64,000 nt of DNA from Allium sativum (lineage: Eukaryota > Streptophyta > Magnoliopsida > Asparagales > Amaryllidaceae), in NCBI GenBank assembly GCA_030737875.1, contig CM060911.1, positions 92,958,599-93,022,598 on the forward strand. The letters are read 5' to 3'. Position numbers and translations under genes: made by a program. The notes beneath the pieces were generated by a model. That model was not told the DNA's origin. It did not search any database and worked only from the letters and a program-made list of their open reading frames with translations. This document shows positions 33,404-44,901 of this stretch, in pieces (position 1 is the first letter of the stretch; the number at the start of each line of letters is the position of its first letter).

Positions 33404-35578
33404 TGTGATGACCCCAAACTCCTGTAGTACGAAAGCAAGGATAATCATTGGAATATAACACATAAACAATAACAGTAGAACAAAAATATAGAATTACAGC
33501 AGATAAAGTACATCAAATTACACTGGAAATAATAGATATGCACAGCATAATAGGATCATACTTAGTACATAATACAGTTTCAACTTAATATAAAATGTCT
33601 ACAGCGGAATCAAACATAATATACTAAATGAAGTCTGAACAGCATAATAGAAATGATAAGATCCATCTTCAACTCCATAGCTATCCAGAATGAATCTGCT
33701 AAAAACCTTCATACAAGGCTGCCCTTGTGGAAAAGTGGGTACCCGAGTTCGCAAAGTGAAACAAACTACGAGTCAGTCATGGGACTGATATGAGGAATCT
33801 TATATAACCTATTTAGTAATAGGGCTAATCACAGGACCACGTCGCTAACGCGGAACGGGTTTACTCCATCGTATTGCCAGTGCATATATAAAGTAAATCG
33901 TTAAACAACACAATGCTTTTTAGAAAAATGAAACCATTATAAGACTCAAGTCCCATCACACAATGCAACGCAAACCAGAGGATAGAGTTTTACCTTATAA
34001 TGGTCAAAAATGCTTGATACGATAAAACGGATTTGATATTATTATTAGTGTATATATGTTTCAAAAACATTTCAATCATAATACATCAATCATGGATGGC
34101 ATAGCTACCATATACTATGTCGCCATACTAGTTTTACAATCAAAACCGTATGGTGTCATATTGGAAGTTGGATTTCCATCATGAACCAAGGCATGGATCG
34201 TCCTTACCGAATTCGAGGCACTCTAGCCCGTGTCTCGGGCTCAGAGCTCGAGTGAGCCTTGGATCGCCAGGGCCGGTTCACAAATATGTCAGTGGATTCG
34301 TTATGCCTGAACAGTACGTTTCCCCCGCCCTATGGGGCATAAAATAGAGCCACTAGGGACTCAAATCCGAGGTACCTCACTTTCCATCATCCACATAAGT
34401 AAAAATATCTAGGCTTGTAAAACGCAGATACCACTTCTAGTTAGAAAGAAACGCATGTTCTCCCTGGGGTCTTTCTCCCATTTCCGGTTCATACCGGGGT
34501 GTGAGGCTCTCGAAGTAATGCTATACACAAAGCTATGCTAAAATAAAGCTATGCTTTGATCATCAACCACAAGGCTCTGGTTTTCAACAATAAGCCTTGA
34601 TCATTTGCATCTTGGCATGCCACACTGACAATTCACGCCATGCGAATGATGTCTACCAATATATAACCTTTGAGCTCGTATGTCTCAGAGAAGGGTGTTA
34701 AGCAAGAGAATTATTTCTTTGACACCAACCAGATGTATATTAACTAGAAATCAATCAGCACAGGATAAAATCCAATGTCAGACATACATCCATTTACAAG
34801 TTCGTTCTGGGTCTGAACGAAACCGGAGACACCTTATTCCTCGTCTCATATGTCCAATACGAAAGAGAGGTGCTCGCTAATCCGAACAATCAACAAGTAC
34901 GTCTGGACAACTACCACTGTAAACCTTTCAAGGCAACAACTTCAATCAAAGGCATCAGTAGTCATCCATTCGATGTGAAGATCGCAGGTCTTCAATCGCC
35001 GTCTTTAAATCTTCGACTTCCAATCGTCGTATAATTATTTGAAATGAGATTTAACTCGGCCTTTTCAAATAATTTTTGAATATATATAATTTAAATCAAT
35101 TCTTTTCATTCCATATCGTTTATAATATTTTATAATGATTTATCGCTATTTTTATTTATTTAAAAATAGTCATTTTTAATTAAACGACGCTTCGGGTCAT
35201 TACATGACCCTGGCGCTGTTTTTACCGAAATTTGATTTACACATTTCTCAAAATTTAACCGTTGGATCTTAGAAAATTTTATATCATTGGAAAGATCTTT
35301 CCAAAACAAACCCAACGGTTCCAGTTTTGAGAAAATCCGACGATCGGATCTTTTGGTATAATCGTTTGAAGTTACGATTTCAAAACGCAAATTGTAGCAG
35401 TGCGATTCGTTTTATTTTAATTATATTTATATATAAATATAAATCATTCAACGATTTCAACACCATTTTCAATTCAATATTGATTTCTTTTATATATGAA
35501 ATGATATATTACATTAAAATGTAATTTTTAATGTTAATACAATTTCTTCCAACATTGAATATTTTATATGATTCATAT
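33404..35578 (-). mobile_element. Partial long LTR of retrotransposon E, G-related family
   Basis: Read on the minus strand this ends ...GGGGTCATCACA at 33404. It aligns with the 3' half of the G LTR: the conserved GACTGACTC-type block at 33771-33795, the CGGTTCATACCGGGGTGTGA segment near 34490, and the region near 34800 containing TCTGGGTCTGAACGAAACCG. It also shares the motif cluster around 34960-35030. The alignment stops at 35578, where a new LTR start (TGTAATGACCCGG) appears. E is therefore interrupted by F, and the rest should lie right of this window. Confidence 0.72.
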
Positions 35579-35799
35579 TGTAATGACCCGGATTTTTAAC
35601 TGTTAATTTAAGAAAATCTAATTTGTTTAAATGTTGTATTGGAAATATAAAACAATTTTTATAAGGAATTTATTAATTAAAAGAAAGTTTTAACGTATAA
35701 TTTGTAATATAGTTCAAAATGAGCTCGAAATAGTCACGGTAGTTCGTAATTTATGATTTAAACTTCAACTGGGTATACAGGATTCATTATAAGATGGAT
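35579..35799 (+). mobile_element. Start of LTR of retrotransposon F
   Basis: Begins TGTAATGACCCGGATTTTTA, the same style of LTR start as G (TGTATTAACCCGC). It contains a segment similar to the early part of the G LTR (ACGGTAGTTCG then TTTAAACTTCAACTGG). The five preceding bases, CATAT (35574-35578), are its candidate target duplication. It is cut off at 35799 by element B. Confidence 0.6.
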
Positions 35800-38659
35800 T
35801 GTAACGGCCCGCAAATCCATACTATCTGAGCTGACTAATACAACACACGTCCAACTCAAATAATACAGAAATACGAGTCATTAGGGTTAAAGAAATTAGA
35901 AAAGATAGAAGATGAACAGAAATAACAATACAGAACCTCACAGCGGAACGAATAAAATATATTATATAACATAAGCTTTGAAATACAAAAATTTATATAT
36001 ACATACCATCATCAGAGTACAATATAGCATTTGGTACAGCGGAAATAACTCTAAATAACTAACATTGAAGCCTCCTGCTTCAAGCCCCTCCAATTATATC
36101 TGTAAAGCCTGAAACACTTGACCGTCCGTACAAATTTGGGTACCCAACAGTTTAGGAAAAACAAAAAAAATAAACTCTGGGTCAGTTATGGGACTGGTGT
36201 GAGTAAACTCCAACCATATTGTTCAACTTTGAAAAAAAAACCTTTTTGAAAGAAAAGGATAATAGTAAGACCAACCCACACATAAACACGGACGGTTTTT
36301 ACCTTACTATAACCCAAAACATTTTTGATATCAAAATCCAGTGATATTATAATAATGTATAATCAAATAAATAACCAAATAGTAGAGCACTTACATCTCA
36401 CGCTCTACATATATAGTATAAAATCAGAAATCGTCGGGCGCTTATTGGAGCTTGGATTCCAACTATGACAAGGTATGGGACCACCTACCAATAGTGTATC
36501 TCTAGAGAGGAACACACTAGGTTCAACAAGAACGTCTTGCAACCCGGCCCACACATGACCGACCACTCATTTCGCTTGAGTGTATCGAATGTATATCACC
36601 AATGGTTGGGCTCAAACCACCGTTTCCCGAAAAGGGACAACATCGAAATAGATTAAAGAAGTAAAAGGAATTTTCTAGATAGGTGATTATACACCCTAAT
36701 GGGAGCGACCCACATAGCCATGCTGCCTGCCCGATTTTTGTCATTTTCCGATTGTAAAGCTTGAGGCTACGTCTATCTTTTAGAACGTCTGGCCACCATA
36801 CATTTTGAATGCCACATAGTCAAACCCGTCAAATCACTAGTTGATCTTCCCTAAAATATTATGGGTATAAAAGCTAAAAGAAACGAATTTCTCCGCCACC
36901 AGACGTAATACCTTGAAAAGATCGTCTTATGTGACCGTTAGGAATACTCTGTCATACATTCGTCCATACAAGTTGTCCTGGGACTGGACAAACATAACAG
37001 CTCTTGAATTTCACTCCGTCTGCGATTATCTTCAACATAATCTAATTCGCAATGCCTATACCTATACGGAGTGGTTTTCGGATATTAAATCCAACCGGTC
37101 TCTCCGTATCGACAACGATGTAAAAAATCTTCGATAGTCGGTGATTTAACTATCAAAGGGAAAAAAATAAACATCCATCAAAAAATTTCACGATCACTGG
37201 CCTTTTCTAATATTTTATATTAAATTCATTTCTTAGCGAATTCTACATGTATCGTTATATCGATTTCTATTATCAAAATTTCTTAAAAATATTCTAACTC
37301 CTTAAATTTCCGGAAAATTTCACCAGCACCTCCTTTGTACCGGTCAATAGTTCAAACCCCAACTCGCCTCTCTAGGCCCTTTCCATTCAAAAAGAAAATC
37401 AAAAAGCTAAGCGGCTTGCCGATTCGGTGCATAAAACCTTATATGGAAATTGAAACATGTACCTTTCTGTCGGGCACTCAATATATACTCTTCATTCTCT
37501 TCATTCCATATCTGTTTAAAATATACATGGCCATTTCCAACTCATTTCAATCAATTCATCCCTTTTTACATAACTCGCTTTCATTCGCTAACTAAATTTT
37601 TAATTAGCTTCTTGATTTCATTTACCTTTAATTTGAACATATCTCGTTCAAATATATTTGTGCTCGCTTATATATAACAAACTCAAATCCTTGCTCGCTT
37701 CCCAATTCTAATCACGTTTCATACTCGGATTTCAAATTTCAATTTACAAATTCAGTTTACTTAACAAATGTTAAGTTCAATCAAAACCATATTTGTTAAT
37801 TTCATTCAAAATTAGTTAACTTCATTCGATAATTAAAAATCTGATATTTGTTTCAAAAAATCGATCCATTTACTCGACTTGAATTCATATTTATTTTATA
37901 ACACCGATCTAGATTTTTCTAACGGAAATTCGGATTTTTATTCATTCAAAATCCTTTTATTTTATTTAATAAACCGTTATGGTTTTAAAACGATTAGGAC
38001 GCTACTTTTCTGGAAATTTGATTTTGACATATCTCAAACTATATAAAACGAAATCTAGATTTTTCTCTTCCATTTGAAAACTATCATTGAATAAGTCTGG
38101 ACGTTTCTTTTTTCATTGAATTCCGAATGATATTGTGTTCTATATACTCGATTGAAGTTCAAAACGCCAAATTTCGAACTATCGCGCTGTGGCGATTTCG
38201 TTTTAGTAAACGTTTAAAAACTACGTTTACCAAAATGAATTCCTTTCTTCGACAACTTAATATAAATTAGACCATGCTTCCAACTTTATTTAAAACTACA
38301 ATTTATTCAAAATCATCAATTATTTCATTTAGATTCACAAACCAGTTGTAATTTATATTACAACTCAATCTCTATATTAAATCCCGATTTCCTTGGACAA
38401 AATTTCGATATAATCGAATTTCCATTTATAAGTTTTTCGAGAAGGAATCAATTTATTCAACATCCTTTACCATTACAAACTTATATCGTCCCTTGATAAT
38501 CGTGAAGTCGTTTAAGTTGGGGTATTTTATTTACCTCTCAGACCTTGACGGACAACATTCTTATCTGAAGACAGATAAGAGTTTGTAATACAAGAACTGT
38601 CATTACTGATCATAAAAATTTCCTCTTCTTTTTCATTTAAAAATATGATTTTAAATGTC

Positions 38660-38915
38660 GGTTATTATATTTGGAAAATCTATTTCCAATCTATCTAATG
38701 AAAATTTCTTCATTTCATTTATAACATGGTTTATAAATTGCTTCCTTATTTTATATTAAACAAACTTCCATATTTAAACTTCATTTGAAACTAACTTCAA
38801 AATTATCCAATACCAATAAATATCGATTGTAAATTAACTTCCTTGTTTTATAATTTAAAACAAGCTTTCGTTTAAAAACCCATTTTTAAATTCAACTCCT
38901 ATTTTATTATCATTG

Positions 38916-38958
<43 letters not shown>

Positions 38959-39870
38959 ATAGCATATATTTTCCTTTTAAATCTTGTATTTTAGTATTTA
39001 TCTAAAACAAATTCCAATATTCTTTCTGAAAATAATTTATTTCATATATTCGACATAGTCGAATTCAAACCATAACTCTGTGTGGATTTATTCCCATTTT
39101 ATTTATATTCCGAACATCAGAAATAATTTTATCGTTTCCTTTTTAAAACGATGCCGAATTCCCCTTTTTAGATTCATATTTGAATTTATATAATCCAATA
39201 TCCCATGATAATTATTCATTTTCATTTACACCATCGTTTATAAATTTCATTTACTGTTTCAAATATTAAAACAAGTTTCCGGTTCCAAATTTCATTTGAA
39301 ATCCAATTTCCCTTTTTGAACCATAAGTTTCCCTTTTTAATGTCGTACTTGAATTTACATTCTAAATTACCCGATGATAATTTATAGACATCATTTGTAA
39401 GTAAAACCACCTGTTTTTATTATTAAAATAACCTAATATTTTTCTAGCCAAATCCGACATTCAATTCTATTTCGAAAAATAAACTTCCCATTTAAAATCA
39501 TACTTAGATCCGCAAATTTTCAAATTATCCAATGATAATATTATTTTTATTCATTTATAAACATCATTTATACATTTCACTTATTGTTTTAAATTATTTA
39601 AAACAAGTCCTTTTTTCAAATCTTATTTGAAATCCAATTTCCATTCTGAAAAATATTTTTTTTCCTTTTTAAATTCAAACTTGAATTTAAAATTTTAATA
39701 TTATCAAATGAAACTTTTTCTATCCATTTATAACATTGTTTATTTAGCTACTTGTTTTTATTATTTAAAACAAGTTAATATTTCTCAACCCATTCGAAAT
39801 TCCATTTCCATTTCGAAAAGTAAATTTTCCTTTCTAAATTCAAATATCTCTTTTTGATATTTTTAAATAT
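38660..39870. repeat. Diverged tandem array in LTR B, period about 160-175 bp
   Basis: Successive units carry the landmarks AATGATAAT, then CATTTATAACATCGTTTATA-like, then TTAAAACAAGT. They lie near 38720, 38810, 39210, 39373, 39531 and 39705. Unit identity is modest. A pure AT dinucleotide run occupies about 38919-38954. Confidence 0.6.
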
Positions 39871-39972
39871 AAATATCTAAGGCCAGTGGTATTCTAATAT
39901 CCAAACACACAAATCATTCATTTAATTCACATATCACACACATATATAAATATGTGAACTATAGTAAATATA

Positions 39973-40000
39973 TTTGAGGAATCCAGTTGGATTCCTCAAA
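39973..40000. repeat. Perfect palindrome in LTR B
   Basis: Thirteen-base arms (left arm TTTGAGGAATCCA) surround a GT centre. Related palindromes lie at comparable positions in LTRs A and D. Confidence 0.85.
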
Positions 40001-42013
40001 CCTGTTTTCCTACATCCACAGATGTCAAATAAAATAAATAATACCAATCCTGCTTCAAGGCAATATATCGCGGTATAGAAGGTCATCCACTCAAATATCG
40101 TGGGGCGATAGGGTCATCCGCTAATGAAACTACGGGCATTCGCTAATGATACCGCGGGAAATATCCAATATATATAATAACCACAACCACCGAGCCTAAA
40201 TAACTATAATAACCATAATGTATAAATAAACAACAATTCATTCATGCATTCAAACAACCAACAATTTATTTTCAATGATTAAAAATAAATTTAAATAGAA
40301 CTTTTAAGTGAGATTTACTCACCTTGATTTTCCACCGCCGGATATCTTGTTTAATTCCATATTGTCGGCTCGAATCTATTCGAATGAAATTTACCTACCA
40401 CTAACGAATATTTATTTTCATTAATCGTTTAATCTGTTATTATTTATATTAACTACAAAATAAATAAATAATTCATTCTATGTAATTTAAATTAAATAAA
40501 AATTCGTACCTTATTATCCATCACTACTTTGGCGTCTCAACAAACACTTCACAGCCACTATCATTACTTTGTTATCACCTACACCCAATTTCCAAGTTGT
40601 TGACACTCCCAAACTAATCCACACCACTGTCCATCACCATTTCAAATTTTCATAATACCGTGTCCACAAATTCATCTTGAACGAATCTTCACCTAAAATT
40701 ATTTTTGTTTATTGATTAACAGATATTTATTTGAATTAACAGCTAAACTAGATAAATAAATAAATCACCTCATTCATGTTATAAAGTCATCTTGCCTTCT
40801 CCTCTCACCATCTAAATAAACTATTCATGCCTCAACCACCACCAATTTAATCATAGCTCCTTCCAATCCCATCAACACACACTGATGCGCAGTTCCTGCT
40901 TTATTGACTTCAACCCCATCACTAACACAACCTCTACTACACTGTCTTAAGGCTAACAGTCACTGCTCTTATCTTCATGCCTCTAACTGCATTTCCCAAA
41001 TTGAATGTCGCAGTTTCCTTAAGCCATCATCACCCAGTTATGACTTCACAGGCCTTTACCTTCTCTAATACTTAATGAAAATGCATCAAACAATTTTCAA
41101 CAATCTCTCTTTGTTCTAGCACTCAAAAGACTCATCTCCACTTTGTTACATCTATCCCACAGGCCAGGGTGATTCTCCGCTCCAATCCAGTGCGCTACAC
41201 GATATCAGAAGCCCAAAACACATCGCACCTTTCCAACCTTTGAACCCTACTCCAATGTTCAACAACGCAGTTCTGTCCTCCTACCTGAAATCTTCGAACC
41301 ACTAACTCCATCCGAACTTACTGCCAGCCACAACCCTGACTGAAAGCCACGTGAACAACAATTCCCAAAATTACGCCTTGGATCTCGATTAACAAGAGAT
41401 CGGTTGAGCCCTCAACTGTCGCAGTTTTGAGTTTCCATTCCCAAATCTTCAAATGCGAGGAACAGGAGCATCTCGCGATAGACAACATCGAACACAGACT
41501 CCACCTTCCAAAACTGCTTCTACGAGCTTGCCAACTCCTAAACCCGCAAGCCCTAAATCGTACTCCGACCTCAAGGTGACGAACCGCCATCATCGATGAT
41601 CCCTACCAATGACCGCGACTTTAATTATCATTTCGATCTCCCTTTTTCTTTTTATTCAATCTGTTGTTTCTGATATGAGTAACGAGATAGGGAGGAGCGG
41701 TTTCAAGAAGGGAGAGGGAATTGTGATTTGAAGAGAGAAAGCAAAGGAGAGGGAATCAAAAAGGAACGGCCATTTTTGATTACTGAAGTTTGAGAATTGG
41801 TTTGTGAATGAAGTTCAGAGGGGTGCGATAGTTTATATAAGCAAAAAGGGGACAATATATTCGGCTCGAGGAAGAAAAATAACAGCACAGTTAATTCATA
41901 TGTCTGCATTTCTCAGATTTAGGGAGGCACCATTGGATTTCTGCTTTTCTTTGCTGGGAAGGAGGAGAATAAAGATTTCTGCTCGATGCACAAGTATGTC
42001 TGTGCGATGGACG

Positions 42014-42018
42014 TTGTA
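42014..42018 (+). repeat. Left target-site duplication of element G (TTGTA)
   Basis: TTGTA precedes the 5' LTR of G and is repeated exactly at 55460-55464. Confidence 0.93.
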
Positions 42019-42998
42019 TGTATTAACCCGCAAAATCTGGGCCAATTTGAAATTTTTATTTTGGCAATTTTAGCTGAATTTGAATATTTAAAATGAATTA
42101 TTTTAAATAATATCGACGAGAAATTTATTTTGAATATTATTCGAACATATATATTATATACGCGTCGTCGTTAGAATATAAATATTTATATATAATTATA
42201 AATAGAATTGAAAATGGCGCGGTAGTTCGATAATTCGATTTCAAACTTCAATTGAATGTACCGGGTGCAAAACAATCCGGATTTTAGTGAAACCAAAAAT
42301 AATGGAATCTAATAGTGAATATCTTTCCAACGAATCCGAAAAATCAAAAGTTCGTAGCGGGAATCAAAAGATATGTCCAGTTGAAAATTCTGAATAGTCG
42401 CTATGGAATTCAGGCCCTTAAAAATGGACATTTTGCAAATGACCTCGGATTTCGACGAAACCACTTTTGTTGGGTCCGTGATGTCGAATTATTGTTAGAT
42501 TCCAAATTTCATAATTTTTCGAATCAATATGTGAGCGTGGCAAAGGAAAACGCGTTTGACCAGTTTCAGTTGAATTTAATCGACTGGAAATTGGCCATTT
42601 TTCTAACGGTCTCAGAATTCGACGAAACTAGTTTTGTTAGGACCGTATCGTCAATACGAAGCTAGAAAATATTTTTCTGGGATTTATAGAGTTGTTATGT
42701 GGCCCCTGTAATTTGAAAGGTACGTTTAAAATTCAATATAGTGATTTAGATGTAAATTTAACGAAAACTGATCGAAACGATCAAATCAACTTACGATACA
42801 TATCCCATTGTGTTCGGAATGGGGGTAAAACGCTATGGGTGACAGGCGGTGGGCCTCGTTTTGAGATCGAAAATAAAAGTTGCTTTTTGGCGAAAAATAA
42901 ATTAATAAATTATAACTTCCTCTTTACATTAACCCCCCCTTTTTTTTCTTCTCTTCCTCGACCAAACTCAGAAAAAAAAAAATCGATCTTTCATATCG

Positions 42999-43139
42999 AT
43001 GGCGGAGATCGCCACCGCCGCTCCAGGTGGGGAGCCACCACCGCACCCCTCCCCTTCCGATCCACCTCCTCCTTCCCTCCGCGCTCCCTCTTCGTCGAAC
43101 GGAAACCGACGCTGGCCCCCTCCCCCTTTAAAACCCTAG
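42999..43139 (+). CDS. 46-codon proline-rich small ORF in GC island of G 5' LTR
   Basis: ATGGCGGAG, a plant-like start context, opens a frame encoding MAEIATAAPGGEPPPHPSPS and then more Pro/Ser/Arg-rich sequence. It ends at TAG 43137-43139. The island is far more GC-rich than the surrounding LTR. The copy in the other LTR (50246-50386) is intact with one synonymous-type difference. It may be a leader ORF in the LTR transcript or a captured host 5' gene end. No function is recognised. Confidence 0.35.
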   Translation: MAEIATAAPGGEPPPHPSPSDPPPPSLRAPSSSNGNRRWPPPPLKP

Positions 43140-44664
43140 CCGCGCGATGAAGCTACCCCCCTCGCCCATGCTCCGCTAACCACCGCGAGACTGCCACCAA
43201 GCCCAGAGACCGCCGCCGGCGATCAGGATCCTCCCCCCCCCCCCCCCCCGCGCCATAGCTGCTCCGGCGACCTTGCCCTCAGTCCAACGTAGAGACAACA
43301 GTGAGTTTCTATGAATTTTATTTACATTAATATACTTTGTTTATAAATTCTGAAATTTATTTTAAAATAGAAAATCAGTTTTGTTTTAAAACAGAAAAAT
43401 GTGATTTTTATAATGAGATTTTAGAAAAGGTGAAATCTTTAAAGTAGAAAAGGCGAAATATTTGAAAAGACGAGATCTTTATATAGAAAACATCGTAGTA
43501 AAAATTCGATTTTTAAATGTAGGAAGTGATTATAAAAATATGACCTTTAAATTGAAAATGAATAAATAAAAATGTGATTTTTATTTTAAAGGAATCAAAA
43601 TATAAAAATGTGTGATTTTTATATATGCAGTGAATACGGGCAACAAAGCGACAAAAGGCGAAAAGTCGAAGATTTCTATAAAAGAAGTTTCGTGGAGTTA
43701 GGATAGCTATCGGTGAGAACTTCTCACTCAAATTTTATTTTTCTAGTTATATATATACTAGGATGCAGACGGTGCTTATTAGAAGCACCCGACACCCGTC
43801 CACAGACCATGGACTTGTTTGATTGGTTGTGTAGTTGGTTAGATTATTTGATTTGGATTTGATTGTTTTGGTGAAATTGAAATTGATATGATTGATGTGT
43901 GAATGGCGTGGGCCTTCACTAGACCGGGGATAAGGCTAGGCCTTGTCCCGTTTCTAGTATCGTGCCGTTATACCGCCGAAATTTTCTAAAATAAGTTAGA
44001 AAAATAAAAATATCATTTTATTTAAAGAACGAACTGAATAGAAATTCATATGTTGGAATAAAATGTTTTGTCGTTAAAAATATAATTTTTAACGTGAATG
44101 TGAATAAATAAATATTCATTTACAAACCAGATGGTTTGTTTATGTACACCTATTTGAAGGACATTGATTGGATCGATAAATTTTACACATCGCCCAACTG
44201 CACAAATAAAATCTGTGTTTGATTGTTTGAAACCCCACACGGGTGTTGGGATGAAATATGAAGTTCACTCATCCTGATTGATTAATTATGTCGATCGATT
44301 GATTGACAGGCTGTTATAAGCGTTAGATATCTATATTTGATGCTTATACAGTGTAGTGCACTTTGGTTGATGGTTGATTATTTTTCAATGCTATTATATA
44401 CATGTGTTGTATGAAAATCCATATAATTAATTTTATATGGTGATTGATTGGGCCTCATTCCAATTTAGAAAATAAAGAATATTATAAAATAAAAGTTCAT
44501 GTGTTGACAGTACTCACCCATTGAGATTGGTCATGTGTTGAACGAAATATTTTGATAATAATAACTATTTTGAAAAAGGAATATTTGAAAATAGAAATTT
44601 ATGAAGCCGTGTTGACTAGATTGACGCCATTTTGACGTGAACGATATTTATATCGATTTGAAAA

Positions 44665-44901
44665 CGATTTCGAAATGAATTGAATTTAAAACGATTTCGA
44701 AATGAATTGAATTGAAAACAATTTCGAAATGAATTGAATTGAAAACGATTTCGAAATGAATTGAATTTAAAACGATTTCGAAATGAATTGAATTGAAAAC
44801 GATTTCGAAATGAATTGAATTGAAAACGATTTCGAAATGAATTGAATTTAAAACGATTTCGAAATGAATTGAATTGAAAACGATTTCGAATTGAATTGAA
44901 A
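44665..44901 (+). repeat. 27-bp minisatellite in G 5' LTR
   Basis: Eight full units and one partial, consensus CGATTTCGAAATGAATTG followed by AATTGAAAA or AATTTAAAA. The same number of units is present in the other LTR (51907-52143). Confidence 0.9.

Noticed and set aside
38919..38954. AT dinucleotide run as an origin or regulatory site
   Set aside because: Simple microsatellite within LTR B with no supporting context.
41318..41593. 91-residue minus-strand frame in LTR B
   Set aside because: It lies in the GC-richer segment of the LTR, has no domain and is not shared with other LTR families.
42315..42665. 116-residue open frame, repeated at 49556-49906, as a gene
   Set aside because: It is duplicated only because both copies lie in the LTRs of G. 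It shows no domain or coding bias.
44665..44901. Regular 27-bp repeats as a CRISPR array
   Set aside because: Units are contiguous with no spacers and lie in a plant LTR. This is a minisatellite.
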